From Enteractinococcus fodinae (lineage in GTDB: Bacteria > Actinomycetota > Actinomycetes > Actinomycetales > Micrococcaceae): DNA of 64,000 nt. The stretch covers positions 2,542,001 through 2,606,000 of the forward strand of contig NZ_JAVDYJ010000001.1 of the NCBI RefSeq assembly GCF_031458395.1, written 5' to 3'. Made by a program: the position numbers and the translations under genes. The notes under the pieces were generated by a model. It was not told the origin of the DNA. It saw nothing but the letters and a program-made list of their open reading frames with translations, and searched no databases. Every line of letters begins with the position of its first letter. The first letter of the stretch is position 1. Of this stretch, positions 50,713-60,461 are shown in pieces.

Positions 50713-52899
50713 TTATTCGCAGATGACCGTCGGCCAGCCGGAGTAGGCCCAGCTCCATGACTCGCGGATTGGGTCGCCACCTGGTGGGGTTTTGGTCCGG
50801 TGGACATCGACGGTGAAACCTTCGCGGCCCCCACGCTCGGGAACACATTCGTCGTCGCTGGAGCGAATTGTCGGCGACGCGGTGGGGTTATACGGCTCTG
50901 ACGTGGAGGTTTCGACATCATAGTAGTCCGATCCCCACAGCCGGGTGTGGACCTGGTTGTCGGCCAGCCACATTTCGACGATGACCGGCGCGTCGGTGTC
51001 GTTGGCCCACCGCACGTTGATCTGGCCTTCCCAATACGTGGATTCCCGGCCTTGCGGGTAGCGGTCGAACCACCGGGAGTGCGGCTTATGTTCGACGATG
51101 TCCATGCCGCCCAAGAAACCCGCGTTATAGGCCATGGTCGCGATCTGCGACAGCCCACCGCCCACGGCGGTCGTGGTCACACCGGATTCCACGACCCCGG
51201 ACTGGTGATAACCGTTGGCTTCGGTCACCGGGGCCAACAGCGAGTTCAGATTGAATTCTTCGCCCGGCATGACCACGGTGCCGTTGATGCGGTCTGCTCC
51301 GACCCGCAGGTTGGCCGTCCTGGGGCCATCTTCGGGTGGGTACGGGGTCGCATATTCGGCCACCACGTGGTTGACATCCCAGGCTTCGGCGTCTTCGGTG
51401 GTGATCTCTGGTTCGATTTCCTGCAGCTCGACCGTAATGGTGCGGGACTGGTCGCCGTTGAGGTCGGCCAGGATTTCGTCGACGACCTGTTCACCATCTA
51501 CCCCGCGTCCCACCGAGCCGGGCACGACTTCAGGTTGCCCGGACCCCGGAGAACCGGTGAGCTCCACCGTGGCATCTTGATTGGTGGATTCAAAATCGGA
51601 GTTATTTTGCGCAAGCGCATCGGTCAGCTGTTCATCGTCCAACACCAACACCGGCTGTGCACCGTCAGTGGTGTCCTCGGACTCGGCGGGCTCTGCCTCA
51701 TCAGTTTCGGCGGTCGCTTCGGAGGGTTCGTCGACGAGCACCTCGGCGGCGGACCCCAGCTGGGCCGGCGTCAATTGGGTACTAATGTCGCCTGCGGTGA
51801 CCGTGTAGTCGCCGTCGACCAGCGGCTGGGCGACCTCGGTCACGAACTGTTCCCACTGATCGGCAGACACCGCCGGATCGGCAACTTCACCGGGGGCGGT
51901 CAGTTCCTGCGTGTCGCTCAACCAGACCTCGTCGAGTTGAGCGGCCAGCTCCTCGGAATTCACCGTGAAACCATCGATTGGTTCGGTGTAGTCCAGCTCA
52001 GCTCCTGCATAGACGACGGAGCCTTCGGTTGGTTCAAAACTCAGCTGCTCGTCAAGCCCTGCAATCGCTTCGGAGGCGGCGGCTTCATCGACCTGGGTTT
52101 CAGCCGACACGTGAGCTTCCCCGAAGAGGCGGGACCACAGCGCTCCCGGATGGAAGGTCAGTTCGGTCAGTTCATCGAGCGTGGCTTCAACGTCGTAGCT
52201 ATAGCCGGCTTGTGCCGGGACAATGGTGGCTGAGGCATCTTCGGCGTCGGCAACGTTGACGGTGATTTCTCGTTCGGCGCGCTCGGCAAAGGCATCTTCT
52301 AAGACCGGGGCTGCTTCTTCGACGGACATCCCGGAGACGTCGACGTCTTCAACGGTCAGGGTGGCCGGCAGCGTATCTTGGGTCGCATAGGCCAGGCCAA
52401 CATAGCCTGCACCAAGCAACAACACGACAAGGGCCACAATCCAGGGCCAGCGGCGCTTTTTCGACGGCTGTTTCGTGGCAGGTACCGTTGTGGAACCTGG
52501 GGGCGCATCGTTTCCGCCCGCGGCGGCGATCGGACTCAACATAGCGGTGCGTTCCGTCCGGGCTTCGACCGGTTCCTGGATCGGGCCAGGTTCGTTCGGG
52601 TTCGCAGTCGCCGAGACTGGTTCGGCATCACTGGCGTTATCGGCGCCAAGCACTTCGGTCGGTTCTTGGTCTGTGGTGGGCTCAGAGGCCACAGGCTGCT
52701 CATCAGACGCGTCTTCTTCGGACTGATCGGCGGCGGGATGGGTCGATTCGTCCTCGTGCAGGGCCGCGATCTGGTCCAGCATCCGAGTTTCGGGGTCTGG
52801 ATCGTGGGGCTCGGGACGTGACGTCGCGCCGTCTTCGGGTCGTGCCTCGTCGTCGTGGGATGTCGACGGATCGCGGTCAGAGTCTTTTTCGTCAGCCAT
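50713..52899 (-). CDS. VanW family protein with YoaR-type peptidoglycan-binding domains
   Basis: A 728-residue membrane-anchored wall protein. A 145-residue acidic, Pro/Thr/Glu-rich cytoplasmic region is followed by KKRRWPW and one membrane helix (about residues 150-170), then putative peptidoglycan-binding repeats (with LTVEDVDVSGMSVEEAAPVL), and finally the VanW domain: VMPGEEFNLNSLLAPVTEANGYHQSG, VGGGLSQIATMAYNAGFLGGMDIVEHKPHSRWF. Cell-envelope function is inferred. A start by leaderless or unleadered initiation is possible, as no ribosome binding site is clear before the ATG. Confidence 0.88.
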   Translation of the reverse strand: MADEKDSDRDPSTSHDDEARPEDGATSRPEPHDPDPETRMLDQIAALHEDESTHPAADQSEEDASDEQPVASEPTTDQEPTEVLGADNASDAEPVSATANPNEPGPIQEPVEARTERTAMLSPIAAAGGNDAPPGSTTVPATKQPSKKRRWPWIVALVVLLLGAGYVGLAYATQDTLPATLTVEDVDVSGMSVEEAAPVLEDAFAERAEREITVNVADAEDASATIVPAQAGYSYDVEATLDELTELTFHPGALWSRLFGEAHVSAETQVDEAAASEAIAGLDEQLSFEPTEGSVVYAGAELDYTEPIDGFTVNSEELAAQLDEVWLSDTQELTAPGEVADPAVSADQWEQFVTEVAQPLVDGDYTVTAGDISTQLTPAQLGSAAEVLVDEPSEATAETDEAEPAESEDTTDGAQPVLVLDDEQLTDALAQNNSDFESTNQDATVELTGSPGSGQPEVVPGSVGRGVDGEQVVDEILADLNGDQSRTITVELQEIEPEITTEDAEAWDVNHVVAEYATPYPPEDGPRTANLRVGADRINGTVVMPGEEFNLNSLLAPVTEANGYHQSGVVESGVTTTAVGGGLSQIATMAYNAGFLGGMDIVEHKPHSRWFDRYPQGRESTYWEGQINVRWANDTDAPVIVEMWLADNQVHTRLWGSDYYDVETSTSEPYNPTASPTIRSSDDECVPERGGREGFTVDVHRTKTPPGGDPIRESWSWAYSGWPTVICE

Positions 52900-53153
52900 A
52901 TGTTCTACTCATACAATAGGACAGCGGCATTCGTCGTGAACGCCGCTGTGAAGATACGCAACTGTTACATGTCATCGCATGCAGCGAAAGTCTAGCCTAC
53001 TGGGCGACTTCTTACGTGTCGGCGTCTGATAGTGCTCCGCTAGACTCGTTATGCGGCGTCATCCTCTAACGGTTCCATGCGTTACCAATCGCTGGTGGCC
53101 CCGTGCACTGCTGAACTCAGACACGCCTTAACTCGTGAAAAAGGACTCTGTAC

Positions 53154-54353
53154 ATGACGAACTCATCTTCATCGGAACCGGTCGATCTGTCCGATCCATC
53201 GATCTCGCCACACCGGCTCCATGAATTGGCCCAAACCCACCCGGAATTCTGGGATGAGATCTTGGCGCACCCCAACGTGTATCCGGGGTTGACCGATTGG
53301 ATTCGTGACCGGCAGACCGAGTTGGCCGCCACCGGGAATGCGGAGCCTGTTGCGGAGTCGGATGCGGTAGCCCAGGCAGCAGTTGATGAGGCAGCTGCTC
53401 AAGAGGCTGAACGCGCTGCGGATTCCACTACGCAGTCGGTCGAAGATGAACAAGCAGATGATCCAGCCACACCCGATGCGGAAACGACGTGGGCGTTCCC
53501 GTCCGGAGCGGGCTCTGAGCCACGAACCGGTTCAACGGCTGCCAGTGTATCGTCGGAACGCGACACGGATGCGGAGATTTCAGAGGGTACTGAGCAGGCC
53601 GCCCAAGACCACATGACGTGGGGTTGGTCGCAGCCTGCTGGACAGTCCAGCTCCCAGCCGCAAGCTGATGCAGGCCAGTATGCGCAGCAGCCTTCGCCTC
53701 AACAGCCACAGCCCGGCTATCAGCACGTTGGGTACGGCCAGGCCCATGCTCAGCAACAGCAGCAGTTTGGCCAGCAGCGCCAGGCAGCTCAACAGCGGGG
53801 CGCATCACGCATCGATTTGGATAGTGCACGCACCTGGGGCCTGTTTGTTGCCGGTGGGGCAGCGTTTCTGAGCCTGTTCGGGTTCATCTTCACCCCGACG
53901 CTGGACACGACCATGCCGTTTACCTCGCATCTGACAGCCGGCGGTTGGATCATTGTGCTGCTATTCATCGCAACCGTTGCCCTGTCACTGTTGCAACTGC
54001 TGAAACCGTCACCGTGGATGAGTTTCTTCTTCGTCGCCGTGAGTCTTGGGGCGGGGTTTGTGATGATCGGGCGGGCTTTGACGCTCATCGGGTTCTTCAC
54101 GATGCGCTACACCGGGTTTTCGGTGCTCTGGTTATTGTTTATGTCCCTGGTGCTCATAGCGGGCACACTGATCTTTTTGGCACCGAAGTCCTCGGATGCC
54201 AACCCAGCAGCGCCGTCGAACCGGCAACAAAGCTACCCGTCGCAGCAGTACGGTCCGCAGTCCGGTTATGGGCAACAGCATCCCGGGTATCCCACCAATC
54301 CAGGTGGACCACAGCAGTACGGGGGCTATTCACCGGGTGGACCCCAGCAATAA
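53154..54353 (+). CDS. Variant leucine-rich-repeat protein with Gln-rich linker and membrane domain
   Basis: A 399-residue protein in three parts. Residues 1-60 (SPHRLHELAQTHPEFWDEILAHPNVYPGLTDWI) match the short variant leucine-rich repeat seen in actinobacterial membrane proteins. Residues 65-215 are low complexity, first Ala/Glu/Asp/Ser-rich, then Gln-rich. Residues 225-350 carry four membrane helices. The C-terminal 50 residues are Gln/Gly/Pro/Tyr-rich. AAAAAGGA lies nine bases before the ATG. Function unknown; the repetitive composition suggests a flexible envelope-associated scaffold. Confidence 0.7.
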   Translation: MTNSSSSEPVDLSDPSISPHRLHELAQTHPEFWDEILAHPNVYPGLTDWIRDRQTELAATGNAEPVAESDAVAQAAVDEAAAQEAERAADSTTQSVEDEQADDPATPDAETTWAFPSGAGSEPRTGSTAASVSSERDTDAEISEGTEQAAQDHMTWGWSQPAGQSSSQPQADAGQYAQQPSPQQPQPGYQHVGYGQAHAQQQQQFGQQRQAAQQRGASRIDLDSARTWGLFVAGGAAFLSLFGFIFTPTLDTTMPFTSHLTAGGWIIVLLFIATVALSLLQLLKPSPWMSFFFVAVSLGAGFVMIGRALTLIGFFTMRYTGFSVLWLLFMSLVLIAGTLIFLAPKSSDANPAAPSNRQQSYPSQQYGPQSGYGQQHPGYPTNPGGPQQYGGYSPGGPQQ

Positions 54354-54372
54354 CCCCCGTTAGCGGTGTGTG

Positions 54373-54843
54373 TTAGTCGGTGACTTCAGCGCCGGAGGCG
54401 ACACCTTCGGCGAGGTCAGCGAGTTTTTCGACCGATGCGGCCAGTGCCTCTTCGGTATAGGATCGGGCGCGTTCAAATCGCGTTTCGTCCGTCAGGTCGG
54501 TCCAGTCATAGGTGTGCCGGACCAAGGTGGTGACGTCATCGACGGGTTCAAGTTCCCACCGCCAGATGTGACCGCGGGGTTCTTCGCCCACGGGGGCGGG
54601 TTTCCAGGCGATGCGCCGACCTTCTTCGAACTCAATCACATGGTTCGTACGGGTTTGCCCGTTGGTCAGCTCCATGGTGAAGCTCTGATCCACCGCGGTG
54701 ATACGTTGGCCCTGGTCGGCGTGCGATAAATTATCGTTGCCGTCCCATTCGGGCTGCCGTACCGGGTCGGCGATCAGTTTGAAAATCACTTCGGCTGGGG
54801 CAGAGACGTGGCGCTCAGCGCTCACAATACGTTGTTCACTCAT
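54373..54843 (-). CDS. SRPBCC family (polyketide-cyclase-like) protein
   Basis: A 156-residue helix-grip protein. RIVSAERHVSAPAEVIFKLIADPVRQPEWDGND at the N-terminus, the central TMELTNGQTRTNHVIEFEEGRRIAWKP and the long C-terminal helix are typical of SRPBCC proteins annotated as polyketide cyclase or activator of Hsp90-like. It binds a hydrophobic ligand; which one is unknown. The ATG at 54843 follows GTGGAGTCC; an in-frame GTG at 54852 is less likely. Confidence 0.85.
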   Translation of the reverse strand: MSEQRIVSAERHVSAPAEVIFKLIADPVRQPEWDGNDNLSHADQGQRITAVDQSFTMELTNGQTRTNHVIEFEEGRRIAWKPAPVGEEPRGHIWRWELEPVDDVTTLVRHTYDWTDLTDETRFERARSYTEEALAASVEKLADLAEGVASGAEVTD

Positions 54844-54917
54844 GGACTCCACTCTTCCACTCGTGCCCGGCCTCGTCTAGAGGTCAGGTGCACGAGTGAA
54901 AGCGTGGTTGGTGAAGC

Positions 54918-56405
54918 TTAGCGGCTGGTCTGTCCCGAGGATGCCCGACGGTTGCCGCGTCGGTTGCTTTGTGGCCGTCCGCCACCGGCACCCGCGCGAG
55001 CATTTGAGCGTGGCGAGTCGCTATTGCGGGAGCTGCTGCGTGGGCTGTGCCCGCTGCGCTGTCCCTCATTGCGACCGCGACCTCGCCCATTGCGAGATTT
55101 GCCGCGTCTCTGGCGCTGATCTGGCACCGGGGTGGAGACGCCAAGCAGTTTGTCGACCTCAGCCTGGGAATGGAACCGTCGTGGTCCGGGAACCAGTTCA
55201 TCGAGCAGCTCGTCGTTGGCGCCATCACTATGGACGGTAGGGCTGATCTTGGCGGCCTTCATCAGGTGACGGACTTCGTGTTGCAGATCGGTGGTCGCCA
55301 ACGTGATAACGGTCCCGGCCTGGCCGGCGCGTGCGGTCCGGCCCGAGCGGTGCAAATAGGCTTTGTGTTCTGCCGGTGGATCAGCATGGATGACGAGTTC
55401 TACGTCGTCGACGTGGATCCCGCGGGCTGCGATATCGGTGGCGACCAGCGTGCCGGCGGCACCGTCGTGGAAGGCCTGGAGGTTCCTGGTCCGGGCGTTC
55501 TGTGACAGGTTGCCGTGCAGTTCCAACGCGGTGACCCCGCGCTGACGCAATTGTTTGGCCGTGCGCTTGGCGCCGTGTTTGGTGCGGGTAAACACAATGG
55601 TGCGACCTTCGGCGGCGGTCATCTTCGCCAAGGTCTCAACACGATCATCGGCATCTACGACGATGACGTGGTGATCCATTTTCGCAACCGGTGAGGCTGC
55701 GGAGTCGGCTTCGTGCACGACCGGGTTTTTCAGGTAGCGCTTGACGAGCACACCCACACCGGCGTCCAGGGTCGCGGAGAACAGCATCTTCTGCGCGTTC
55801 GCGGGAACCTGGTCCAGAATACGGCGAACCATGGGCAAAAAGCCCATGTCGGCCATGTGGTCGGCTTCGTCAATGACGAGAATTTCGATGTCTGACAGGT
55901 CGGCGTGGCCTTGACCCATCAGGTCCAGGAGTCGGCCCGGGCAGGCGACCAGCACGTCAACGCCGCGCTGGAGTTTCCTGACCTGCGGGTTTTGGCCCAC
56001 GCCACCAAACACGGTGGCGGTGCTCAGCCCGGTGGCCTGGCTGAGTGGTTCAACGGCTTCGGCAAGCTGCAGTGCAAGCTCGCGGGTTGGTGCTAAGACC
56101 AGCGCGCGAGGACGGCGGCTGGCGGCGCGTTGTCCGTCGCTCAGTCGTGCTGCGGTGGGAAGCAAGAATGCATAGGATTTACCGGATCCGGTGCGGCCAC
56201 GGCCCAGCACATCGCGCCCAGCAAGCGAGTCGGGCAGCGTGGCTGCCTGAATCGGGGTGGGGTTCGTAATGTCTTGGCGTGCTAGTGTTTCGGCCAGTTT
56301 TGTGGGCACACCCAGCGGGAGAAAGCCGTTGGCTGCTGGTGTGGCGCTGGAAGAAGGCACGGTGGAAGAACCGCCGGTTTGGGCGGCATGATGAATTGAA
56401 GTCAC
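54918..56405 (-). CDS. DEAD-box RNA helicase
   Basis: A 495-residue ATP-dependent RNA helicase. The Q motif (TPIQAATLP), motif I GRGRTGSGKS, Ia PTRELALQ, II DEAD in VIDEADHMADMG, III SAT and VI HRSGRTARAG are in order. The C-terminal 90 residues are Arg/Gly/Ser/Asn-rich (an RGG-like tail) suited to RNA binding. Likely role is ribosome assembly or RNA turnover, perhaps in the cold. The GTG at 56405 is chosen because longer frames add residues unlike the family; no strong ribosome binding site is seen. Confidence 0.93.
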   Translation of the reverse strand: MTSIHHAAQTGGSSTVPSSSATPAANGFLPLGVPTKLAETLARQDITNPTPIQAATLPDSLAGRDVLGRGRTGSGKSYAFLLPTAARLSDGQRAASRRPRALVLAPTRELALQLAEAVEPLSQATGLSTATVFGGVGQNPQVRKLQRGVDVLVACPGRLLDLMGQGHADLSDIEILVIDEADHMADMGFLPMVRRILDQVPANAQKMLFSATLDAGVGVLVKRYLKNPVVHEADSAASPVAKMDHHVIVVDADDRVETLAKMTAAEGRTIVFTRTKHGAKRTAKQLRQRGVTALELHGNLSQNARTRNLQAFHDGAAGTLVATDIAARGIHVDDVELVIHADPPAEHKAYLHRSGRTARAGQAGTVITLATTDLQHEVRHLMKAAKISPTVHSDGANDELLDELVPGPRRFHSQAEVDKLLGVSTPVPDQRQRRGKSRNGRGRGRNEGQRSGHSPRSSSRNSDSPRSNARAGAGGGRPQSNRRGNRRASSGQTSR

Positions 56406-56609
56406 GTAAAAAATGATTCCGTTCGGGAAAGAAAGACCCGACCCTGGCACAGGCGGAGCGACCATACAAAAGTCCCTCAACGCGGTACTGGACGGCACCG
56501 GAAAGGCAGTTCCTGACCGGCTGGCTCATCACAGTCTACGCTACGACACCAGCAAACGACGAAACGCCGCGAAAACCCAGCCCACACACCAGCCCTCGAC
56601 CAATTGTTT

Positions 56610-57857
56610 TTAGCCCCAGGTCACACCCAGTCCGGTGACACTGGCGAGCAAGCCGGCCACCGCACCAATCAGCACCACGGCCCAGGCGGGCAGTTTGGCA
56701 AACTGCAACAGTGCGAAACACCCCAGCGCGATGACCAGGGCTGCGATGCCGGTGATCCCTGAGGTGATGATCGGGGTGATCAACGCTGCGGCCAGAACCC
56801 CGACGACCGCTGCGTTGGCGCCGGCCATTGCCGCGGCCACCGTGGTGTTATTGCGGACCGCATTCCAAAACGGCAGCACGGCTAGCAACAGCAGCAGACC
56901 GGGCACAAAGACCGCCACCAGGGCCACCGCCGCTGAGATCCACGCGGTGGCGCCATCCCCCATTTCGAAGCCGAGGAAGGCCGCAAAGGTAAATAAGGGG
57001 CCCGGGACGGCTTGCGCGGCACCGTAACCGGCCAAGAACTGATCTTGGGTCACCGACGAGGTAATGGCTGGTTCGCCTTGTAATAACGGTAACACCACGT
57101 GTCCGCCGCCGAACACTAGCGCACCGGCGCGGTAGAACGCATCGGTCATGGCAACCCAGGCGTTGTTCGTTGCTGCCACCAGCAGCGGCAGACCGGCCAG
57201 CAGCAACCCGAACACCACCGCGCAGCTGATCCCGACGCGCTTGGATACCCGGACCGATAAGGGTTGTTGGTCTGTGGAGACAACCCGTCGGCACACCAGC
57301 ATGCCAAGGGCCAGCCCGGTGATGATCGCCAACAATTGGCCAGCGGTACCGGGTACAAATAATGCGAGCGCGAGCGCACCGCAGCCGATGATGATGCGGC
57401 GTAGATCCGGGGTGAGCGTTTTGGCCATGCCCCATACGGCGTGCGCGACCACGGCGACGGCCACGGCCTTGAGCCCCAGCAGTAGCCCCTGGCCCACGGG
57501 TCCATAAAGGGCCACCGCTCCCATCGCAAACAGCACCAGCAGCACCGCGGACGGCACGGTGAAGGCGAACCACGCGGCGAAGGCCCCGAGGTATCCGCCG
57601 CGTATCAGGCCTAAGGCAAACCCGACCTGGCTGGAAGCCGGGCCGGGCAGAAACTGACACAGCGCCACGAGCTGACCGTATTGCTGGTCGGTCACCCAGC
57701 CCCGACGATGGACCAGCTCATCTCGGAAGTAGCCCAGATGCGCGGCCGGTCCGCCAAAGGAGGTCACGCCGAGCTTGAGGAAGGCGCGAAAGACCTCAGT
57801 CGGGCCGGATGCTGTCATGGTGTCCTTGGTGGTTGCCGCGTCGGTGGGTTCATGCAC
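56610..57857 (-). CDS. chrA: Chromate transporter (CHR family, long chain)
   Basis: A 415-residue two-domain CHR transporter with about 10-12 helices. Each half carries the CHR motif set: FLKLGVTSFGGPAAHLGYFRDE and CQFLPGPASSQVGFALG in the first, and FYRAGALVFGGGHVVLPLL with FLAGYGAAQAVPGPLFTFAAFLG in the second. It would export chromate or a similar oxyanion. The GTG at 57857 lies seven bases after TAGGCT, giving a leaderless start; an internal ATG at 57818 after AAGGA is the alternative. No chromate regulator (ChrB) is nearby. Confidence 0.9.
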   Translation of the reverse strand: MHEPTDAATTKDTMTASGPTEVFRAFLKLGVTSFGGPAAHLGYFRDELVHRRGWVTDQQYGQLVALCQFLPGPASSQVGFALGLIRGGYLGAFAAWFAFTVPSAVLLVLFAMGAVALYGPVGQGLLLGLKAVAVAVVAHAVWGMAKTLTPDLRRIIIGCGALALALFVPGTAGQLLAIITGLALGMLVCRRVVSTDQQPLSVRVSKRVGISCAVVFGLLLAGLPLLVAATNNAWVAMTDAFYRAGALVFGGGHVVLPLLQGEPAITSSVTQDQFLAGYGAAQAVPGPLFTFAAFLGFEMGDGATAWISAAVALVAVFVPGLLLLLAVLPFWNAVRNNTTVAAAMAGANAAVVGVLAAALITPIITSGITGIAALVIALGCFALLQFAKLPAWAVVLIGAVAGLLASVTGLGVTWG

Positions 57858-57864
57858 GTGCCCT

Positions 57865-57870
57865 AGCCTA
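57865..57870 (-). promoter_or_regulatory. -10 hexamer TAGGCT for leaderless chrA mRNA
   Basis: TAGGCT on the minus strand, seven bases (AGGGCAC) before GTG at 57857. Confidence 0.5.
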
Positions 57871-57967
57871 ATGAACCCAGACCGTCGAGCAAGCACTTGA
57901 GCCGGTAACACCGCAACGTTTACTGCCCCGTCCCCGAGTGTTCACGTCTCCGCACCGGGCAGGGCTG

Positions 57968-59083
57968 CTACGAGTCGTGCGAAACCGCGGTGGGGGCGGT
58001 CTTCGAGCGGCGCGTATAGCGGATGAGGTTGAGTGCCATGGCAGCGAAAATGATGAAGCCCATATAGCCCAACAAGGGGTAGACGGTGCCCACCAATTCG
58101 GTGAACCCAATGAAGCCGAACCCGAAGGCCACAAGCCCAACCACCACGGCGGCGATGCGGAAGTGCTTGGTTTCGACCGTAAAGAACCGTGCGGTGAACG
58201 AGTAGAACATCGGGACTGCCGTATTGAAGATCATTGCCAGCAGCACGACGGCCATCGCCACGCCGACACCCGGATGGATTTCGGTGGCCAGCATCAGCAT
58301 CGGCATATCCGTGCCGACCAGGTCATCGATGTTGAGGTACATCGCCAGGTTGATAACCAAAGCGATCGCGCCTAGTGCGAGGCCGCCCAGTACAGCACCA
58401 CGTTTGGCTGCCCGGTAGTTCTTTTCGGTGGCTCCAATCATCGCCATGATACTGACGGTGATGGTGACATTAAAGGACACGTGCAAAAATGCCGACAGCA
58501 ACCAGTGCGGTGAGGCCAACTGGTCCTGGGTAGCTGCCACGGCTTCCAGATCAACACCCGTGGTGTCGGCGGTGAGAGCGGCATATCCGGCCAGCACGAT
58601 CACCAGGACAAATGCGAAGGGGGCAAGACTGCTGATGACATTGAGTACCCGGCGCAGACTCAATAATAGGGCGAGGATCACCAGCACGGTCATGAGCACA
58701 TACCCGATCACCGGTTCAATGCCGAACTGTTGGTGAAAGAGTGACCCGGCACCGGCGATCATAATGACGCCGACCCCAAAGAGGAAAAATGCTAAGAGCA
58801 CGTCGATGACGGCCCCTAAGTATTTGCCGCAAATATGGTAAATCACGCTTTTGTGCGACCGGGCTTGGACCCGTTTACCGAGCACAATCAGGTAGTACCC
58901 CAGCAGCGGGTACATGACCATAGATACCAGGGTGCCAAGGATTCCCCACCAACCGTAGCCGGTGAAAAACTGTAAAATTTCCTGGCCTGAAGCGTACCCG
59001 GCGCCGATAATCGTGCCGATATACACTCCCGCGATGCGAAGCGTGTCTCTCAACGGGTCTTCCTTGGATGCTGAACGGGGCAA
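57968..59083 (-). CDS. YkvI-type APC-superfamily membrane transporter
   Basis: A 371-residue membrane protein with about ten helices. RIAGVYIGTIIGAGYASGQEILQFF near the N-terminus is the unwound helix 1 motif of the amino-acid/polyamine superfamily, and the whole resembles the YkvI family related to branched-chain amino-acid carriers. Substrate and direction are unknown. The TTG at 59083 has AGGAG eight bases upstream; an ATG at 59137 would add 18 residues with a poorly spaced ribosome binding site, so the shorter form is preferred with limited confidence. Confidence 0.8.
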   Translation of the reverse strand: MPRSASKEDPLRDTLRIAGVYIGTIIGAGYASGQEILQFFTGYGWWGILGTLVSMVMYPLLGYYLIVLGKRVQARSHKSVIYHICGKYLGAVIDVLLAFFLFGVGVIMIAGAGSLFHQQFGIEPVIGYVLMTVLVILALLLSLRRVLNVISSLAPFAFVLVIVLAGYAALTADTTGVDLEAVAATQDQLASPHWLLSAFLHVSFNVTITVSIMAMIGATEKNYRAAKRGAVLGGLALGAIALVINLAMYLNIDDLVGTDMPMLMLATEIHPGVGVAMAVVLLAMIFNTAVPMFYSFTARFFTVETKHFRIAAVVVGLVAFGFGFIGFTELVGTVYPLLGYMGFIIFAAMALNLIRYTRRSKTAPTAVSHDS

Positions 59084-59216
59084 ACTGTGCTCTCCTACCC
59101 TAACCGGTCGGTGAGTTACCTCTCCGGCGGTCGGCATCCTCCAAGTGTTTCCAGCGTGTCACCGGTCAGCTAGCATGCAACCAGGATTTTAGCCGCACAG
59201 CGCTAGGAGTAAACCG

Positions 59217-60461
59217 GTGGTTCGGAGATTGAGCTTGAGTCAAGCCCGTCGCGTCGCGATTGCCGCTCAAGGCTTAGAACGTGCACGGCCCGCCACAGTC
59301 ACGCTGCGACATCTGACCGACACGATCAAACGGATCGGGCTGTTACAAATCGATTCGGTCAATGTGCTGGCCCGGGCCCACTTACTGCCGTTATTTGCTC
59401 GCTTGGGTCCTTATGACACCACACTGTTGGAACGGGCCACCGGGCACGCGCCGCGGCGCATTCTTGAAACGTGGGCGCACGAAGCCTCCTTTGTGCCAGC
59501 CACCACGTTCCCGTTGCTGACCTGGAATCGGCGACGCTGGTCGCGGATGGATCCGGTAGCTTTTGAGGCAAAACAGCCCGGCCTGTTGAGCTTGGTACGT
59601 GAGATCGCGACCGAACATGGGCCGCTGACCAGCCGCGAAATCGAAGCGTTTGTGCACCGCGATCAGGCCCGCCGACCCGAAGGGCACTGGGGTTGGTCGT
59701 GGAGTCCAGCAAAAACCGCCTCCGAGTTACTCTTCGATGCCGGAACATTCACCCCGGCTCGTCGCAATGCGCAATTTGAGCGCGTCTTTGATCTCACCGA
59801 ACGCGTCGTGCCGCCAGCCATCCGCGAAACGCTGGACTGTCCCAAAGAAGACGCGATCCGAGAGCTAGTGCGGATCGCAGTGCGAGCACACGGGATCGGC
59901 ACGGTGCGCTGCTTTGCCGACTACTTCCGATTCCCCCAGCGCGACACCGCCCGCGCCCTAGGCGAGCTGGAAGCCGTAGGCGAAGTCATTCCGGTTGAAG
60001 TGACCGGCTGGCAGCGCCCAACATGGATGCACGCCGGGGCGCGAGTGCCTCGCACGGTTGATGCTCAAGCACTGCTGGCGCCATTTGACCCACTGGTGTT
60101 TGAACGGCGACGACTCCTGGAGCTCTTTGGCATGCACTACCGGTTAGAAATTTACACGCCAGCGCACAAACGCCAATACGGGTACTACGTGCTGCCGTTT
60201 GTACTCGGCGAACACCTGGTCGCGCGGCTCGATCTCAAACACGACCGTTCCCACAACCAGCTGCTCGTTCGTTCAGCATTTTCCGAAGAACCCCGGACAG
60301 ATGCTGGGGACCAAACGCCCTGGCCCGATCGCGGGGCGATCAGCCAAGCGCTCGCCGCTGAACTGTCCACCATGGCCACGTGGCTGGGTGCCGGTGAGGT
60401 GGCCGTTGAGGATCACGCCCCCGGCGATCTCACTGGCGAGCTGTCCGCGGCCCTTGAGTAA
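59217..60461 (+). CDS. AlkZ/YcaQ-type winged-helix DNA glycosylase
   Basis: A 414-residue HTH_42-family protein made of tandem winged helices. The catalytic QID motif (Q44 to D46 in RIGLLQIDSVNVLARAHLL) marks the YcaQ type that unhooks interstrand crosslinks and removes alkylated purines. LETWAHEASFVP, HRDQARRPEGHWGWSWSP and LLAPFDPLVFERRRLLELFGMHYRLEIY are also family-typical. GTG start with AGGAG seven bases upstream. It converges with the PNPOx-like gene with no gap between stops. Confidence 0.9.
   Translation: MVRRLSLSQARRVAIAAQGLERARPATVTLRHLTDTIKRIGLLQIDSVNVLARAHLLPLFARLGPYDTTLLERATGHAPRRILETWAHEASFVPATTFPLLTWNRRRWSRMDPVAFEAKQPGLLSLVREIATEHGPLTSREIEAFVHRDQARRPEGHWGWSWSPAKTASELLFDAGTFTPARRNAQFERVFDLTERVVPPAIRETLDCPKEDAIRELVRIAVRAHGIGTVRCFADYFRFPQRDTARALGELEAVGEVIPVEVTGWQRPTWMHAGARVPRTVDAQALLAPFDPLVFERRRLLELFGMHYRLEIYTPAHKRQYGYYVLPFVLGEHLVARLDLKHDRSHNQLLVRSAFSEEPRTDAGDQTPWPDRGAISQALAAELSTMATWLGAGEVAVEDHAPGDLTGELSAALE

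Noticed and set aside
50947-52233. A 428-codon open frame on the plus strand across the vanW-like gene
   Set aside because: It is antisense to a well-supported coding region and has the His/Gly/Arg-rich composition typical of reverse frames in this base composition; no domain is recognisable.
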